Source: Hsuehochloa calcarea
Taxonomy: Eukaryota > Streptophyta > Magnoliopsida > Poales > Poaceae
Direction: 5' to 3'
Length of the DNA stretch: 64,000 nucleotides
NCBI GenBank assembly: GCA_036346395.1
Contig: CM070603.1
Location: forward strand, 29,607,045 to 29,671,044
Shown here: positions 47,090 to 59,265 of the stretch, in pieces
How the letters are laid out: each line of letters starts with the position of its first letter
How positions within the stretch are numbered: the stretch's first letter is position 1
Position numbers and translations under genes: made by a program
The notes under the pieces: model-generated
Database searches by the model: none
Told to the model about the DNA's origin: nothing
What the model saw: the letters and a program-made list of their open reading frames with translations, nothing else

Positions 47090-48690
47090 TTCCTCCTTAA
47101 CCCTAACCCTGTTCCCTAAATCCACCGTTGCCGCCAACTTGCTAACCTGTGCTTTTCCTCTTTGCCGTCGCTTGACCATGCGGGATCCTCCACCGCCTGA
47201 CGCTGTTGAGCTCAATTCACGCATGCCTCCTCTGCGTGAGATCCGTCGGCGGGAGCTTGTCCACGCTTGTTTCTTCTCTGGATCCAACAGGAGTTCATCT
47301 ACGCGCCACACTCGCCTCGCCTTGGCCTTCCTCCTCCGTCGTCGCTCAACGCCGTTGAGCTCGATCCACGCACACCTTCTCCTTTGTGCGAGATCCATTG
47401 GTGGGAGATCGTCTACGCCGCCTCCTTCTCTGCTCCGCGCGGATCCGTCGCCTGTGGTGAGGAGCTAGTCGACGTCGCCTCGGAACGACCGGATCCGGCG
47501 CTCGCGGTTGCGCCGCCATCTCCTTTTGGTCGGTGGAAGATCATCCACGTCGCCGCCTTCTTTGCTCCGCGTGAATCTGTCGCCTGTGGTGAGGAGCTCG
47601 TCGACGTTGCCTTCTCGACTTCGCGTGAAGACGTCTGGTTCACCTCGACCGAGCTCTGATCTCCACCGAGCGATCCTCTACTTCAACTTCATCGTCCATC
47701 ACCTCCACAATCAGCACCGAGGTGAACCTCCGTTGCTTGCTGTTGCTTACTGTTGGACTATTGAGGTTGTTGCTTGCTGTTGTTGCCTTGTAGTGCTTGC
47801 TGTTTGGGATACTGAGGTGGTAGCTTGGTGCTAGTGTACTTGATCTTATCATAGCTTTTGATGGCATTCTTGGTCCTGAACCTATTTGATGTGATGCTGT
47901 TATTACTTATTATGTCCCTGCTAGTGATGTGGAATCTTGTGCAACTTAGTTTGGTCAGATTTAGTCTCAAATGAGCAATCTTCAAGCCCAGCTGAGTCAG
48001 TCGCAGGAACGTTCCTATGGATTCACTGGTTTTACTGCACTATTATGTCCTATGTCGAGTGCTTCACTCTCATGGCTGTTGGATTCAGGGGCTTCTTTCC
48101 ATGTAATATCTGATGCAACTCAGCTCACATAATATCGTCTTGCTGCACAAGGTATCAAGATTTAGAGAGTTGATGGAACATCATGCACGACCACTCATCA
48201 GGGGACTATTTCCACCTCTTTTTGTGTCAACCTCCTATTTCTTCACCAGACTTGCTTTCTCTAGATTCACTTTCTCCACTAGTTTCACCTTCTAGTGTAC
48301 CTCCTCTACCTCTTCTATCAGCTCCACTAGTTTCTGACATTTCCGTTTTTTTCTTTTCGCTATAGTCGCTGACAAAGAGTTCCCTCTGATCCCCAAACTT
48401 CCATTCCTCTTGAATCTTCTGATCCTCAGCCCCCCCTCTCCTCCACCTGACCCTCCAACCAGTACTACAAACTCTGACGATCATTCTACTACATCATGGT
48501 ATGCCCTACGTGATCATTCCTCTTTTCAGGTACTAGAGAGAGGGTTTTCCTTATGCTTATGCAGTATATGAGTTGAGTACCTACAGGAGGCCGTCAGTAT
48601 ACCTGAGTGGCAGTTGGCTATGACTGAGAAGCTTATCGCATTAGAGTCTACATGCACTTGGGATCTTGTTCCGCTACCATCTAGAGCTAA
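47090..48690 (+). pseudogene. Copia gag/protease/integrase region, decayed
   Basis: 47100-47660 is GC-rich with repeated GCGTGAGATCC and CGCCTGTGGTGAGGAGCT phrases. 48050-48110 reads SSWLLDSGASFHVISDATQ, the copia protease site (DSGAS) followed by its usual continuation. The integrase core is not recognisable, so most of it is lost between about 48120 and 48300. A Pro/Ser-rich stretch (48230-48480) is the usual linker before reverse transcriptase. Confidence 0.6.
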
Positions 48691-50050
48691 GCCTATAACT
48701 TGCTAGTGGGTGTACAAAGTAAAGAACATGTCATATGGTTCAGTGGAGCGATACAAAGCTTATCTTGTTGCAAGAGGTTTTCAGCAGGTTTATGGTCGAT
48801 ATTATGATAAGACTTTTGCTCTAGTTACTCATATGACTACAGTTCGCACTCTCATTGCTATTGCAGCCATACACTCATGGACTATATCTCAGATGGATGT
48901 GAAGAACTCTTTTCTTCATGGTGATATACATGAGGAGGTTTATATGCAGCCACCCTCAGGTGTTGAGGCTTTTACATGTTATGTTTGTCGTCTTAGGCGT
49001 GTTTTATATGGTCTCAAGCAGACTTCTCGTGCTTGGTTCGAGCATTTTAGTTCTGTGATTCAAGCCTCTGGTTTCACTCCAAGTGAGCATGACTCTACCC
49101 TGTTTATTTACACTTCTCAGTGGGATTGTACTTTGCTTCTGCTGTATGTAGATGATATACAAATCATAGGAGATGACATGGACTATATTGCTTTTGTCAA
49201 GAAGAAATTGGATGAACAGTTTATGATGTTCGATTTGGGATCATTGAGCTATTTTCTAGAGATTGAGGTTCATTCTGATGGTGATGGCTACTACCTCTAT
49301 CAGCATCGCTACGTTCAGGATTTGCTCGCTTGCTCTGGGATGACTGATACTCAAATGCTGCCACACCTATGGAGTTTTGACCTTTGACCTACAGACGGTG
49401 TACCATTGACAGATCATTCCCGCTATCATTAGCTTGTTGGGAGCCTTGTTTACCTCACTGTCACCAGGCCAGACATTGCTCATGCTATTTATGTACTCAG
49501 CCAGTTTGTTAGTGCTTCTACATCAGTCCACTATGATCATGTTCTTCGTATGCTGAGATATTTAAGGGGGATTACGTCCAGACATCTGTTTTATGCCAGT
49601 TCGAGTCAGCTCCAGCTCCACGCTTACTTTGACTCCACTTGGGCGATTGATTTTGTTGATTGCCGATCTATCACTGACTACTGCATATCTCTTGGTACTC
49701 CACTCATTGCTTGTAAGTCCAAGAAGCAGACCACGGTGTCACGATCTAGTGCAGAGGTTGAGCTTCGAGCTCTTGCTGCAACCACCTCATAGATCATTTG
49801 GCTTCGATAGCTCTTAGTTGATCTTGGTATTCATTATGATAATCCTACACATCTGTTTTGTGATAATACATGATTTATTCAGATTGTTAGTGATCCAGTC
49901 AAACATGAGTTGGCAAAGCATATTGATATTGATGCATCCTTCATACGGTCTCTTTATCAGCAATCGACTATCGATCTTCAATATGTACCCTTAGGGCTTC
50001 AAGTTGCAGATTTTTTCACTAAATCTGATCCACCTTTTGTTTGAAAGGAG
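48590..50050 (+). pseudogene. Copia reverse transcriptase and RNase H, near-complete but broken
   Basis: From about 48600 it reads EAVSIPEWQLAMTEKLIALE and VPLPSRAKPITC then a TAG before WVYKVK (about 48704). The main frame 48710-49387 carries YKAYLVARGF, TVRTLIAIAA, MDVKNSFLHGDIHEEVYMQPP, LYGLKQTSRAW and the catalytic LLYVDDIQIIGDD (about 49142). After a stop at about 49385 the sequence goes on as LVGSLVYLTVTRPDIAHAIY. RNase H follows from 49550 (MLRYLRGI; HAYFDSTWA; KKQTTVSRSSAEVELRALA). The end reads VADFFTKSDPPFV before the 3' LTR. At least three stops prevent a full product. Confidence 0.88.
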
Positions 50051-50210
50051 TGTTAAGATACTGGTACATTCTCTCCATCTCTTAAGCCATGTGGTCCATG
50101 TAGGCATGAGACCTATATAATCGTCTATATATATACTCTCTCAGTAATGAATGAAATGCATATGATGCATAGTTATAAATAGCAAAATCACTCCCAAATT
50201 CTCACTTCCA
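50051..50210 (+). repeat. 3' LTR of the copia element (160 bp)
   Basis: Copy of 46931-47075 with small insertions; starts TGTTAAGATACTGGTACATT directly after a purine tract and ends CTTCCA. Confidence 0.8.
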
Positions 50211-50998
50211 TGCGTTGCAACTTGCAACAAATCACACTTCTCCAGGGTAGAATTGGCATTATTTGATTACACGTTGCATAAAGTGATACATAGTTTCACC
50301 GTTTGTGAAGAATAATTTACACCGCCAATCGGAGACACGATGACATCGACCTATGCCCTGATGCAACACGACCACACGCATTTAAGGTATAGAACGGCTA
50401 TTATACACAGAACCTCTTTGAAAGAATTGACCTGTTCTACGATTTGGACCCTACATGAGCTATTATACACAGGTTGGAGGTCCGGACTCCATTTCCGGCA
50501 TCCAATTTGGTCCATGCACAGACCACCAGCTATCAGAATTCCTGGCAGCAGATGGGGAATGTACAGACACTGACAAAAGCAGAGCAAGAGTGGCTCCATT
50601 TTCCAGCTCTCGCGCTTTCCTGCCCCATCCGACGGAGCAGCTTGACGTTCACATTATAACGATTTCAGGTAACCATGGATAAGGTCAACCTGAAATAGAG
50701 TGTGAAGCAGATAGTCAGCCTAGATGCAGCATAGCCCTTGTGAAGATCTTTAATAAAAGGCACACTGAATATGTTAAGATCAACACAATAACCAACCTTT
50801 AGAATGCAAAAGATGACAGTTTGCAAGAAAAGAAGCATGCCGCCCAATTAGCAGTACTGCTGTTCTTAGTCCTGCTGCAGACTATAGGATACCTGCAATG
50901 AGAACTAAAAGATGTCACCACAACAGTCTGTCTAACAGGAACTGGAGCATTTAAGAGGTGAACGCACCTCAAGTTTGTCACTTGTTGGCATTCTTTTG
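50211..50998 (-). other. Downstream region and probable 3' UTR of the RRM gene
   Basis: Lies just after the stop of the minus-strand RRM gene and probably includes its 3' UTR (50998 back to about 50700). The small frames on both strands show no domains. Confidence 0.4.
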
Positions 50999-53988
50999 TC
51001 AGCCCGACGTTTGTTCGGAGAGGTTGTTTGGTGGGAATTGCGGTGGACGAGCAGGGATCAAGAGCTGTTGCTGAGGGCGTGGAGCTCCTGTTTCCACAAA
51101 AGAGGGACGTGTTAGAACTATATGAAGAACAAAACATGGTGGGGTTGTGCAATATATTGTATGTTCGATCCAACCATAAACAATCAATTTCTTGCCTGGA
51201 GGATATTGTTGCTGAACCGTTGATATGCGCACAACATTTGCAGCATTCTGATTAGATAGTGGGAGAACGTGACTTGGTACATAGCCAGGTGAATAAGGAT
51301 GATCACTTGGTACAGGTTGGCCATACTGCCCATATGGGTAAACTGCCGGGCTTACTGTTCTGGGACCGCCATATACTGGAACATACTGTTGTCCAACATA
51401 TGGACCATACACACTCTACAAAACTAAAAATATAATAAATTAGCAAAAGTAATAACTTGGAAAGATTTATATAATACATAAAAAATATGGACAAAAGATT
51501 CTGGAGTTCTCAACCTGTGGATATAAGTATTCAGGTCCATATGTCGATGGGCTGCATTGAGAAAACAATTGATCATCAGATGCTACAGCCAGTTCACTTG
51601 GAAATAAGCAGATAGTCTAGCAAGAAGACATTATCTATACTACAATCCTGCAAAGCATACAATTCCAGACTAGCTACAACTTTAATCAATGTGCCAGACA
51701 CTCACAGCCTAACAGGAGATCACATTGTTAGCTGTGCAGGATCTTTGCCAACAATGCATAGAATGAACTGTTAACCTACCCATAAGAAGGATATACAAAG
51801 GCCTGTGAGTAGTTGTAGGGGGGTTGCTGATATGTTGGGCTTTGCACATACATGCCCCCTGGAACCGCCACACCTCCATTGTATGGGATGACCGGCCTTA
51901 TAGGTGCTACTACCACATTAAAAAGAAGGGGAAAATTCATCACAATAATTGAATATACACACACGAGGGCCTGAAAAGGCGAAGACACAAGCATAAACCA
52001 GTAAGAGAACTACATAACAATATGTTTTTGCTGCAGAGTCCTGCCAACTGCCAAGTGCCGAATATAAAAGAAGCTCAAGAAATCCAAAAAATATTGGCAC
52101 ATATATATCGGGTTAGGAGTGTGCCTGGATCATGGAGCTATATCACAATATCGCAACTTGGTCTTTCTACTGTGTCTTCGTCTATCAATTTTGATTTTCT
52201 GAGAGGAAAGGCTTGACAGAATCATTATTTTTCCAGCCAAATTTGAAAAAGAAAACAAAAACCCTTGCTAAAATAGCTAACCACCAAATTTATGCTCTCT
52301 TATTATAAGCATGTGTGCATCGAGAAGCATTCATGAAGGCCCAGGAATGAACAGTAAATATCTCACAAAAGGTTTGCATTCCATCAGAAGCAAAGATGCT
52401 TATGTTTGGTTTAACGCTTTGTTTTTGTGATGATTAACATCTTTCATTGCAAGTTGCAGACAATGAAAAAGATGTCTGAGTTGTAAATGAACAATCTTAT
52501 CCAAAAAGCAATAATGATTGTCCCACGCTTTCTACTATCCACCAACTCATGAGTAGTCTTCTTTCTGTTATCTAATCTCCCCTTCAATTAAGTCCTCAAG
52601 TCCTACACTAACACTACCACTCCACAAACATAACTCACAAAGGACTAGTAGCTCTCAAGCTTCTTTTATTTTCTTTTGTTTGTTTTTTAGAACTCAAGCT
52701 TCTTTTCTTAGTTGAGCTTGTACTAGTAGATTATTTTGCCTTCCATGGCACTATAAACAATTGAGGAATTACATATTTACTACTCATCTAATGACAAGTT
52801 CTTTTTTATTTTAGAATTAGTGATAAGACTGTTAGTTAGCAGTTGAAAGGAAGAGGCAACACAAAAAACAGCATAGCGACTCTGAAATGATATAAAATGC
52901 CATGATTATGATAACTGCTAACTCCAATACATTGGGAATGGGCATTCATTAAGAAAGTACATTAAACCAGAATGGCAAAAAGGTTAAGCTGAAGGAAAGA
53001 ATTTTATATACATTTGACAGTTGTGTAATTAGAACAATGGAAAACCAACTTAGAAGACCTACCAAATGGCACAGCCGGCCCAGGCCGCCCTAGGATGGCG
53101 AGATTACAGTTCGCACGCCGCCCGTCGATCACCGGGTATGGGTCCATGCAGGCCATCCTCGCTGACTCTGGTTCCCGGAAGGTCACCTGCACACACCTCC
53201 ACACAAAGTTAAGACACGTTAGCATTAGGAAAGATGAAACATATTTCCCCCAATGTTCACCCCCAAAATCAAAATGTTTCAACAGTCCATCCTCAAATTC
53301 AAATAGCTCCACAATTCATGAGGAAAGCACTAAATTCCCACTCCAATTTGGAGTCAATAAAAATCTCCCAAGCATCCGAAAAATGTTAAAACATTGAAAC
53401 CGTAGACCTCACGAAAAGCGAAAGTTTCCGATCAATACCCGTACCAAAATAAAATTATTTCCCCCATTTCTATCCCAAAATCAACAATTCCCCAAATTTC
53501 CTCCGCGAGGACTGCAAAACTCCCAAATTCACATAGCTTCCCCGCCAATCACAATCACAAAACCTCCCAATTCAACCCCAAACCCCTGATCCCCAGAAAT
53601 CTCTGGGCCAAAAATCATTGACTCTATCTTGAAAATCGAACCTCCCCCCTGACCGCCACCCGCCAAAACCCCCACGAAGAACACCCAAACCAACCCACCG
53701 TAGCCAAAAACACAAGAAGAGAGAGAGGGAGGGGAAGCTTCCTCACGAATCCGTATCCCTTGGACCTCCCGGTGGCGCGGTCGGTGATGACGACGGCCTC
53801 GAGGATGTCCCCGTAGGCCTCGAAGTGCGCGCGGAGCCCCTCGCTCCTCGTCTCCCAGGCAAGCCCCCCACGAACACCTTGGTGTACGTCGTGTCCCCGA
53901 ACGGCCCGCTCAGGTAGTGCAGCGTCGGCGTCCCCCCGCCCCCGCCCCATCCTCCTACCCCCGCCACCGGCGACCGCTGCGGCGTCAT
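50999..53988 (-). CDS. RRM RNA-binding protein (RBM24/38-like), frameshifted in exon 1
   Basis: Exons on the minus strand are 53988-53747, 53186-53063, 51906-51780, 51551-51515, 51415-51196 and 51087-50999. One RRM is near the N-terminus: RNP2 VFVGGL, then AWETRSEGLRAHFEAYGDIL and RNP1 KGYGFV/TF spanning the exon 1-2 junction, then VIDGRRANCNLA. The rest is a Tyr/Pro/Gly/Gln-rich tail ending PARPPQFPPNNLSEQTSG. With one extra base in the run of six C (53864-53869, plus strand) the frame is open and would give about 279 residues. As written it shifts inside the RRM. The last intron (51195-51088) starts with GC instead of GT; it has length 108 and no stop, so retention adds 36 residues. An in-frame ATG 12 codons upstream (54024) is an alternative start. 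Function in mRNA binding is by family. Confidence 0.82.
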
Positions 53989-54612
53989 CAGCCCACGCGC
54001 ATGCACCGCACCACGGGCTCGCAAACCCTAACCCTAGCAGCCCAGCGCAGCGCCACGCAGCGCGGCGGCTGATAACTGAAGCGCAACACGGCACGCGCGA
54101 GCGACGACTGTCGTATTAGCAGCGAGGCTAGCTACTAGCTAGGGCTGATTATGCTGAGGCTTAGCAGCGTTATTAATAGCGCCGGGTCTAGTTGTGCTAA
54201 TCCGAGTAGCGGTTATAAGATCATCTCCAACGTTGTGTTTTACCTGTTCAAACGTGGAGAGGAGAGAAAAAAATATTAAATCGATTCAATATATTGAAAG
54301 GTTGATTTTTTTTTTAAAAAAAACTGAACTCTACTTAGAAATCGATTCAAAGTATTAAATAACACATATGAGTATTAAATAACTACATAGCAGAGAGTGC
54401 GATTGAGAGATGATATTATTATTTTATGGTTTTTTAATGTAACGTGGGTCCTAATTATTAGTAGAAATCAGTTCAATACATTGGAGGTCCTAATTATTAG
54501 TAGGAATCAGTTCAATACATTGGAGAAAAATAAGCTCGGTTCCTAGATTACTTACGTGACATGATTTTGAATCGACATCAGTTCAATACACTAAAGATGC
54601 TTTAATTAACGG
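53989..54612. other. RRM gene promoter and short repeat-rich flank
   Basis: 53989-54110 is GC-rich 5' UTR/promoter of the minus-strand RRM gene. 54220-54600 repeats the phrase CAGTTCAATACATTGGAG and ATCGATTCAA variants (54278, 54345, 54467, 54508, 54576), a MITE-like low-copy pattern. No gene. Confidence 0.4.
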
Positions 54613-54621
54613 TTAAATTAG
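54613..54621 (+). repeat. Left target-site duplication of the MULE
   Basis: TTAAATTAG, identical to 59257-59265. One further flanking G matches on the left of both, so the exact border is uncertain by one base. Confidence 0.8.
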
Positions 54622-54842
54622 ATTTTTTAATAATAATAATATTTTTTAAAAATAAAAATAAAAAATAGCCATTTTTTTCAAAACGAGGATACTTTCGTCT
54701 GTTCAAATAGTGACTGTAACCTAGAAACTAGAGACAGGGGGACTCAACAGTATTGAGAGATCCCTATCGCCAGTTGAATTGGCGACATAGATCTCTGTAC
54801 TGATTTTTTTACTGACTATTTTCGAGCACATATTTTGTGGAC

Positions 54843-55204
54843 AGATCACAATGATATTAAAAAACACTCAACACAACGCCATAATAACTTTTGACGACAA
54901 ATCACACTAATATTACAAAACATTCATCACAACGTCATAACATCATTTGTCGACAAATCACAATGACATTACATAACATTCAACGCAAAGTTGTCGCATA
55001 TTTTATCAACAAATCACATTGACATTACATAACATTCAGCGCAATGTCATAACATCTTTTGTCGACAAATCATAATGACATTACATAACATTCAAACGTA
55101 ACGTCACATATTTTGTCGACAAATCACACTGACATTACAAACCATTCATCACAACATTATCATCTAGTTTTTCGACAAATCAAAGTGATATTACAAAGCA
55201 TTGG
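54843..55204. repeat. Tandem array, about 56-bp unit, 6.5 copies
   Basis: Each unit starts ACAAATCACANTGACATTAC, continues ATAACATTCANCNCAACGTC and ends near TTTTGTCG. Units drift by 5-10 bases. It lies just inside the left MULE arm and has no counterpart at the right end. Confidence 0.9.
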
Positions 55205-55429
55205 ACACCACATATTTCAACAGGACGAATATTTCCCATGGCAGCGACCTCAATGTCCGCCATATGGATCGCCTCAAGTGGGCGATCGGATGAGGTCCCC
55301 TCGGCGACGTCAGAACTGCCGATGTCTCTTTTGCCCTATGGATTTCTCGTAAGGCATTTCCTGATATACCGTACCTGTCGCCGACCAGCCTTTCCCTTCA
55401 GTCTATCAATGTTCACAGCTCAGATAAAT

Positions 55430-58400
55430 TACTCCCAAGTCGGATGGCCAGTGAAATGGCCAACAACGTTGTAACCATATATCTCTGCACTCCAGGTTTG
55501 CATCACCTCCTTCATGTTGAAATAGTCAGAGAGGTACTGGCTGGGATGCCACGCCATCGTCGAACATGCGGCCATAACATGGGAGTAGGGCTTATTCAGA
55601 AGAAGAGACTTGTTGCAAGTGCATACACAACTAGCGCGACGTAGCGTGCACACCTGGGTGATTCTCTCGCGGTTCATCCCGCAACGTTCTTTATCTCTGC
55701 ACAGTATCTCTAAGCGAAGCTCCCTTTACCCATCTTGAATGCCTGGTGCATCTGATGAGGACATCCCTACTATGGATACAGTCGCGCCTACACACACAAC
55801 TCATCCACAACCGATACAAGGACCTCTTACCTAAGCTCGTACTCACCAACTTAATTACCAGGTGAATTCGTTCCCATGTTTATATATTACTGAGAATAAA
55901 CCGCTACCTAATGCAAGTGATTTAATTGTGCTTAGAAACATGGGAACAGACCAAGGAGAGGCTTGTGGGGTTATGGACATGCATGGAAGGCATAATAGAG
56001 GTCACCACGTCACTTTGGGTCCATGTCAAGTAAGAGTTCAAGTTGGGTTCATTCTGGATTCGAATTCGGACTACTGCGACAGTACTAAGTTCAAACGGTC
56101 ATAACTTCTTCATACGGACTCCGTTTAGGGCGATTCTGGACTTCATGGAAGATTATCCAGTCTACTTTCCAATGAATCCAAGATCATCATCAAACTCCAT
56201 CCAAGCCGGCCACAATCGTCAAAAGAGTCCATGTCAGTTTCTGAGTCCGAGTCAAAAGGGTGCTACGCCACCTCCACTTGGCCTACGGACCTTGTAACCC
56301 TAGGGGCGTGCGTCCACTTCGCTGGCCGCCACCCCTGGCCGTCTCCCTATACAGGAGCCACCATCTCCTTTCGCTAGAACTCGGATATCGTTTGATTAGT
56401 TTCTCCATTGTGAAAACTCTCATTCTTCGCTTGTGTCGACTAGACCAACCGTAAAGGACCTCTGCAGAATCCCAACTTTTGAACTCAATCATATATTTGC
56501 AATTCAGATTGATTTTTACCTCATTCTTGCTTTTCTTCGATTGCTTGTAGGAATTGATCCTCGTGATCAGGCCAACCGGGTCTTTAGCACGGTTGATAAC
56601 GACTTGGTGGTTAGTTCAGCGATTGCTTGGTTCGTGCGTGTTGCGTTCGTAGTCTGGATCGTGAGAGTTGACCGTTATTCAATCAGAATTTACCCCTCTC
56701 ATCGAAAGATCGGGACAATAGGGAGCATCAGCATCTCACCCTTCTTACTCTTCTCCTCCATGTATATGGTGATCATGGCAGAGTTGAGTACTCTATCATT
56801 TGCTATGGTGAGCGACGTGTTGTTGTTTCTGTCAATAAAGTAATTTATGGTATTACGGAGAATTGCCTCCATAATATCAACTAAAGGGAGGCACCTTGCG
56901 CTGCGCATAACCCAGTTGTACATCTCGGCAAAATTGGTTCTCATGATACCATATCGAGCACCACCCCTATCATGTAGTAGCGACCACTTTTTCTTATGCC
57001 ACATAATTACTTGTAGAAGTTTGCACCAAAGTGCCTCATGCACCACCTGCTCTACAAATCTTCCCATGGAAGTGGTTCGTTCTTTCCTTGTTGTAGCTGA
57101 GTTGTTGCACTCAGCAGGCCTGAATCCCGATCATGTCTAACACATACGTTAGGATGGCTCTGTATAACATAAATCATCAAATTCTTTTGGAACCACAGCC
57201 AGTTGTCCGTGTTCTCGCTTTCTACAAAAGCAAATACCATGAGAAGAACTTGATTGTTCCCACCCGTCGTTATTACAATCAGTATCTGGCTTTTGTACCT
57301 TCCAGTCAAGAATGTGCCTTTCCACATATAAGATTGGACGATAGTGCCAGAATACATTGATGCATATGGACCAAAGACGAAGAATGCTTGCTTCAATACA
57401 CTCTTATTGGCTCACTTTGGATGCGTGGAATCTTTAATATCGACATGAGTGCCAGGATTCATGTCTTCTATGCCTCAGAGTAGCCTGGAGAGGTTGTGGC
57501 AGGAGTCATCGAACGTACCGAACCTTGTTTCCAATGCCTTGTGTTTTGCCCTCCACACCTTGGCATAGCTGACTGTGTGTCAGAACCTTGTCTCAATCAG
57601 CCGAATGATGGATCATGGATCAAAATCTAGATTATCCACTATCCCATCGTACATGAAGTTCGCGATGAAGCCTGATGACAGGTTCCTGTGGGACTGCACT
57701 GATTCAGTGACGACATATGTGTGAGGGACAACTATAAAGCATTTCCAGTAGGTGTTCACTTAGGCTGAAATATGTGCACTCGCCAAGGGCATCTCTCTAT
57801 GTCGCACTTCACGTCGTAGCATCCTGGGTTAGACTTGATGAGTGTGAATGTACGCCGCACCGAAAAGGCCCAGAATTTGACCGCCTCCTGCACGGCCTCC
57901 TTACATTTATACATAGCTCCTTGTCTGATCTCGCTCTGGTCGTACTCCTACGACACATGGGAGCCTTCGTTAACAACTAGGTTGTCAAACTGGTATATAT
58001 TCAACTCAGATAGAACAACCTGCTAGTCCATAGCATCCTCATCGTCGGATCCTTCATCTTCTGACAATGCCATATAGTCCTGGTCTTCGAGATCCATCCT
58101 TTGCACTAGGGCTTCCAGCTTCTCACCCTCGTCAGCAAGCCCACTAGCTTGCCTGACTGAAGGTGCTCCTTCCACATGGTCTTCATCGACAGGATTAGCT
58201 ACTCCCGTACCTTCAGCTATTGTGTGTGCTACGTTGTAGCTGGAGTATCCGACTTCTTCTTCGGCATTACCACCTCCTTCTTGTTCAGTCACCGATGCAG
58301 GAATGGGCTTGGCATATGCCTCGGTCAGAAGGACCAAATCCCCCGTCCCTCCCTCGCCCTGCGTATATATGACTGCCATGACCTTGTTCCCTTGAGCTAC

Positions 58401-58600
58401 AGTAACTCCCAATATGTGCCCTGTGGTGCTCGGTTAGCAAGACAATTCAATCTCAGATCATACACAGTATGGTCCAAATCGAATGAGTAGAACAACCGCC
58501 GCATCACAGTACCCCATGTATGCTGCTCTACTCTTATTAGGGTCATGGTCGCCGATTGAAAATATCGCAAATCAATCCTCTTGGGACTCTCAAGAATAGT
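55430..58600 (-). pseudogene. MULE transposase, decayed and interrupted
   Basis: Read down the minus strand: an acidic N-terminal region (58412-58023, MGVTVAQGNKVMAVIYTQGEG on, with a DEDAMD end); the FAR1/MULE middle (VSYAKVWRAKHKALETRFGTF, about 57570-57510); the MULE core (AFFVFGPYASMY ... GTFLTGRYKSQILIVI; FAFVESENTDNWLWF; VRHDRDSGLLSA, 57390-57110); and WSLLHDRGGARYGIM ... YNWVMRSARCLPL (56980-56880). After the 55860-56689 insert comes the SWIM-type end (CTCNKSLLLNKPYSHVMAAC ... YLSDYFNMKEVMQTW, 55625-55460). Stops and frameshifts occur throughout, so no product is made. Confidence 0.85.
55860..56689. mobile_element. 830-bp insertion in the MULE transposase, possible solo LTR
   Basis: It splits the MULE transposase between its core and SWIM regions. 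TTACC occurs on both sides (55855-55859 and 56690-56694), consistent with a 5-bp target duplication. The phrase AACGGTCATAACTTCTTCATACGGACTCCG is seen in rice gypsy LTRs as I remember them. The ends are not a clear TG...CA pair, so solo LTR is only the likeliest reading. Confidence 0.45.
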
Positions 58601-59265
58601 CACCTAATCGTAGTAAATTTTGAAGTTGGTGGCGTTCGATATATTTGACTTACTGTATCGTAAACAAGATTTTCATGATTAACCACATATATAAAACTAA
58701 ACTACCCATCGAAAAGGATTATGTACAACATAGTATACTACGTAACCATACATGTAAAACTATGTAATCCATTTAGTTAAAAAAATTACCAAAAAGGTGG
58801 GCGACCGGACGGGCAGCGCTTCGCTAGTTTCTCTCCTCCCCTCTACTCCTCTTCCTTCCCTCCCCTCTTTCTTTTTTTCTGAATAAAAGTGAGTTATACC
58901 AGAATTTTAGGGTCTTTTATATAGTAGATTGTGTTGCCATTTTGAATGGCAACAGAGACTTGTGGAATCCCTGTCGTCATTTGAAATGATGGTTTTTTAA
59001 ATTTTAATATTAATTTTTTTGGATCACTGTCGCCGGTTGAATTGGCGACAGGGACCTGACGCCATTTGAATTGGCGACATGTCCCTGTCACCAATTCAAC
59101 TGGCGACAGGACCTCTCTGTACCGTTGAGCCCCATATCGCCAGTTCCTAGGTTACTATCGCCATTCCAAATGGCAATAATAGCCTATTTTTTGTAATATT
59201 TTTTCTAACCGTCTATTTTTGTTAAATTTTGAAAATTAATATTATTAAAAAAATAGTTAAATTAG

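Larger units (their letters stand above)
46931..50210 (+). mobile_element. Ty1/copia retrotransposon with very short LTRs, decayed
   Basis: LTRs of 145 bp (46931-47075) and 160 bp (50051-50210) both start TGTT(T)AAGA, share GTACATTCTCTCC, TATATATATACTCTC and AGTAATGAATGAAATGCAT-type words, and end in CA. TAGTATCATAGC at 47076-47087 is a decayed form of the TGGTATCAGAGC primer site. A purine stretch GAAAGGAG precedes the 3' LTR. The interior (2975 bp) holds broken gag/integrase sequence, then reverse transcriptase and RNase H in copia order. Flanking 5-bp copies are not visible, suggesting age. It sits between the convergent BIG and RRM genes. Confidence 0.85.
54622..59256 (-). mobile_element. 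Mutator-like element (MULE) with 9-bp target duplication
   Basis: The direct repeat TTAAATTAG flanks it exactly (54613-54621 and 59257-59265). The left end ATTTTTTAATAATAATATT is mirrored at the right by AATATTATTAAAAAAATAG. Behind both ends lie long inverted arms with CAATTCAACTGGCGACAGG / TCGCCAGTTGAATTGGCGAC words (54720-54810 and 58900-59190). Inside are a 56-bp satellite (54843-55204) and a decayed MULE transposase on the minus strand. A 9-bp duplication plus MULE transposase makes the superfamily secure. Confidence 0.85.

Noticed and set aside
48710..49387. Reverse transcriptase as a virus or host gene
   Set aside because: Flanked by LTRs with copia domain order and interrupted by stops; a retrotransposon relic.
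51303..51494. Short hydrophobic minus-strand frame near the RRM gene
   Set aside because: Lies across an intron and an exon read in the wrong frame of the RRM gene.
54843..55204. CRISPR-like spaced repeats
   Set aside because: Whole 56-bp unit is repeated with drift and no conserved repeat/unique spacer pattern; a satellite inside a MULE.
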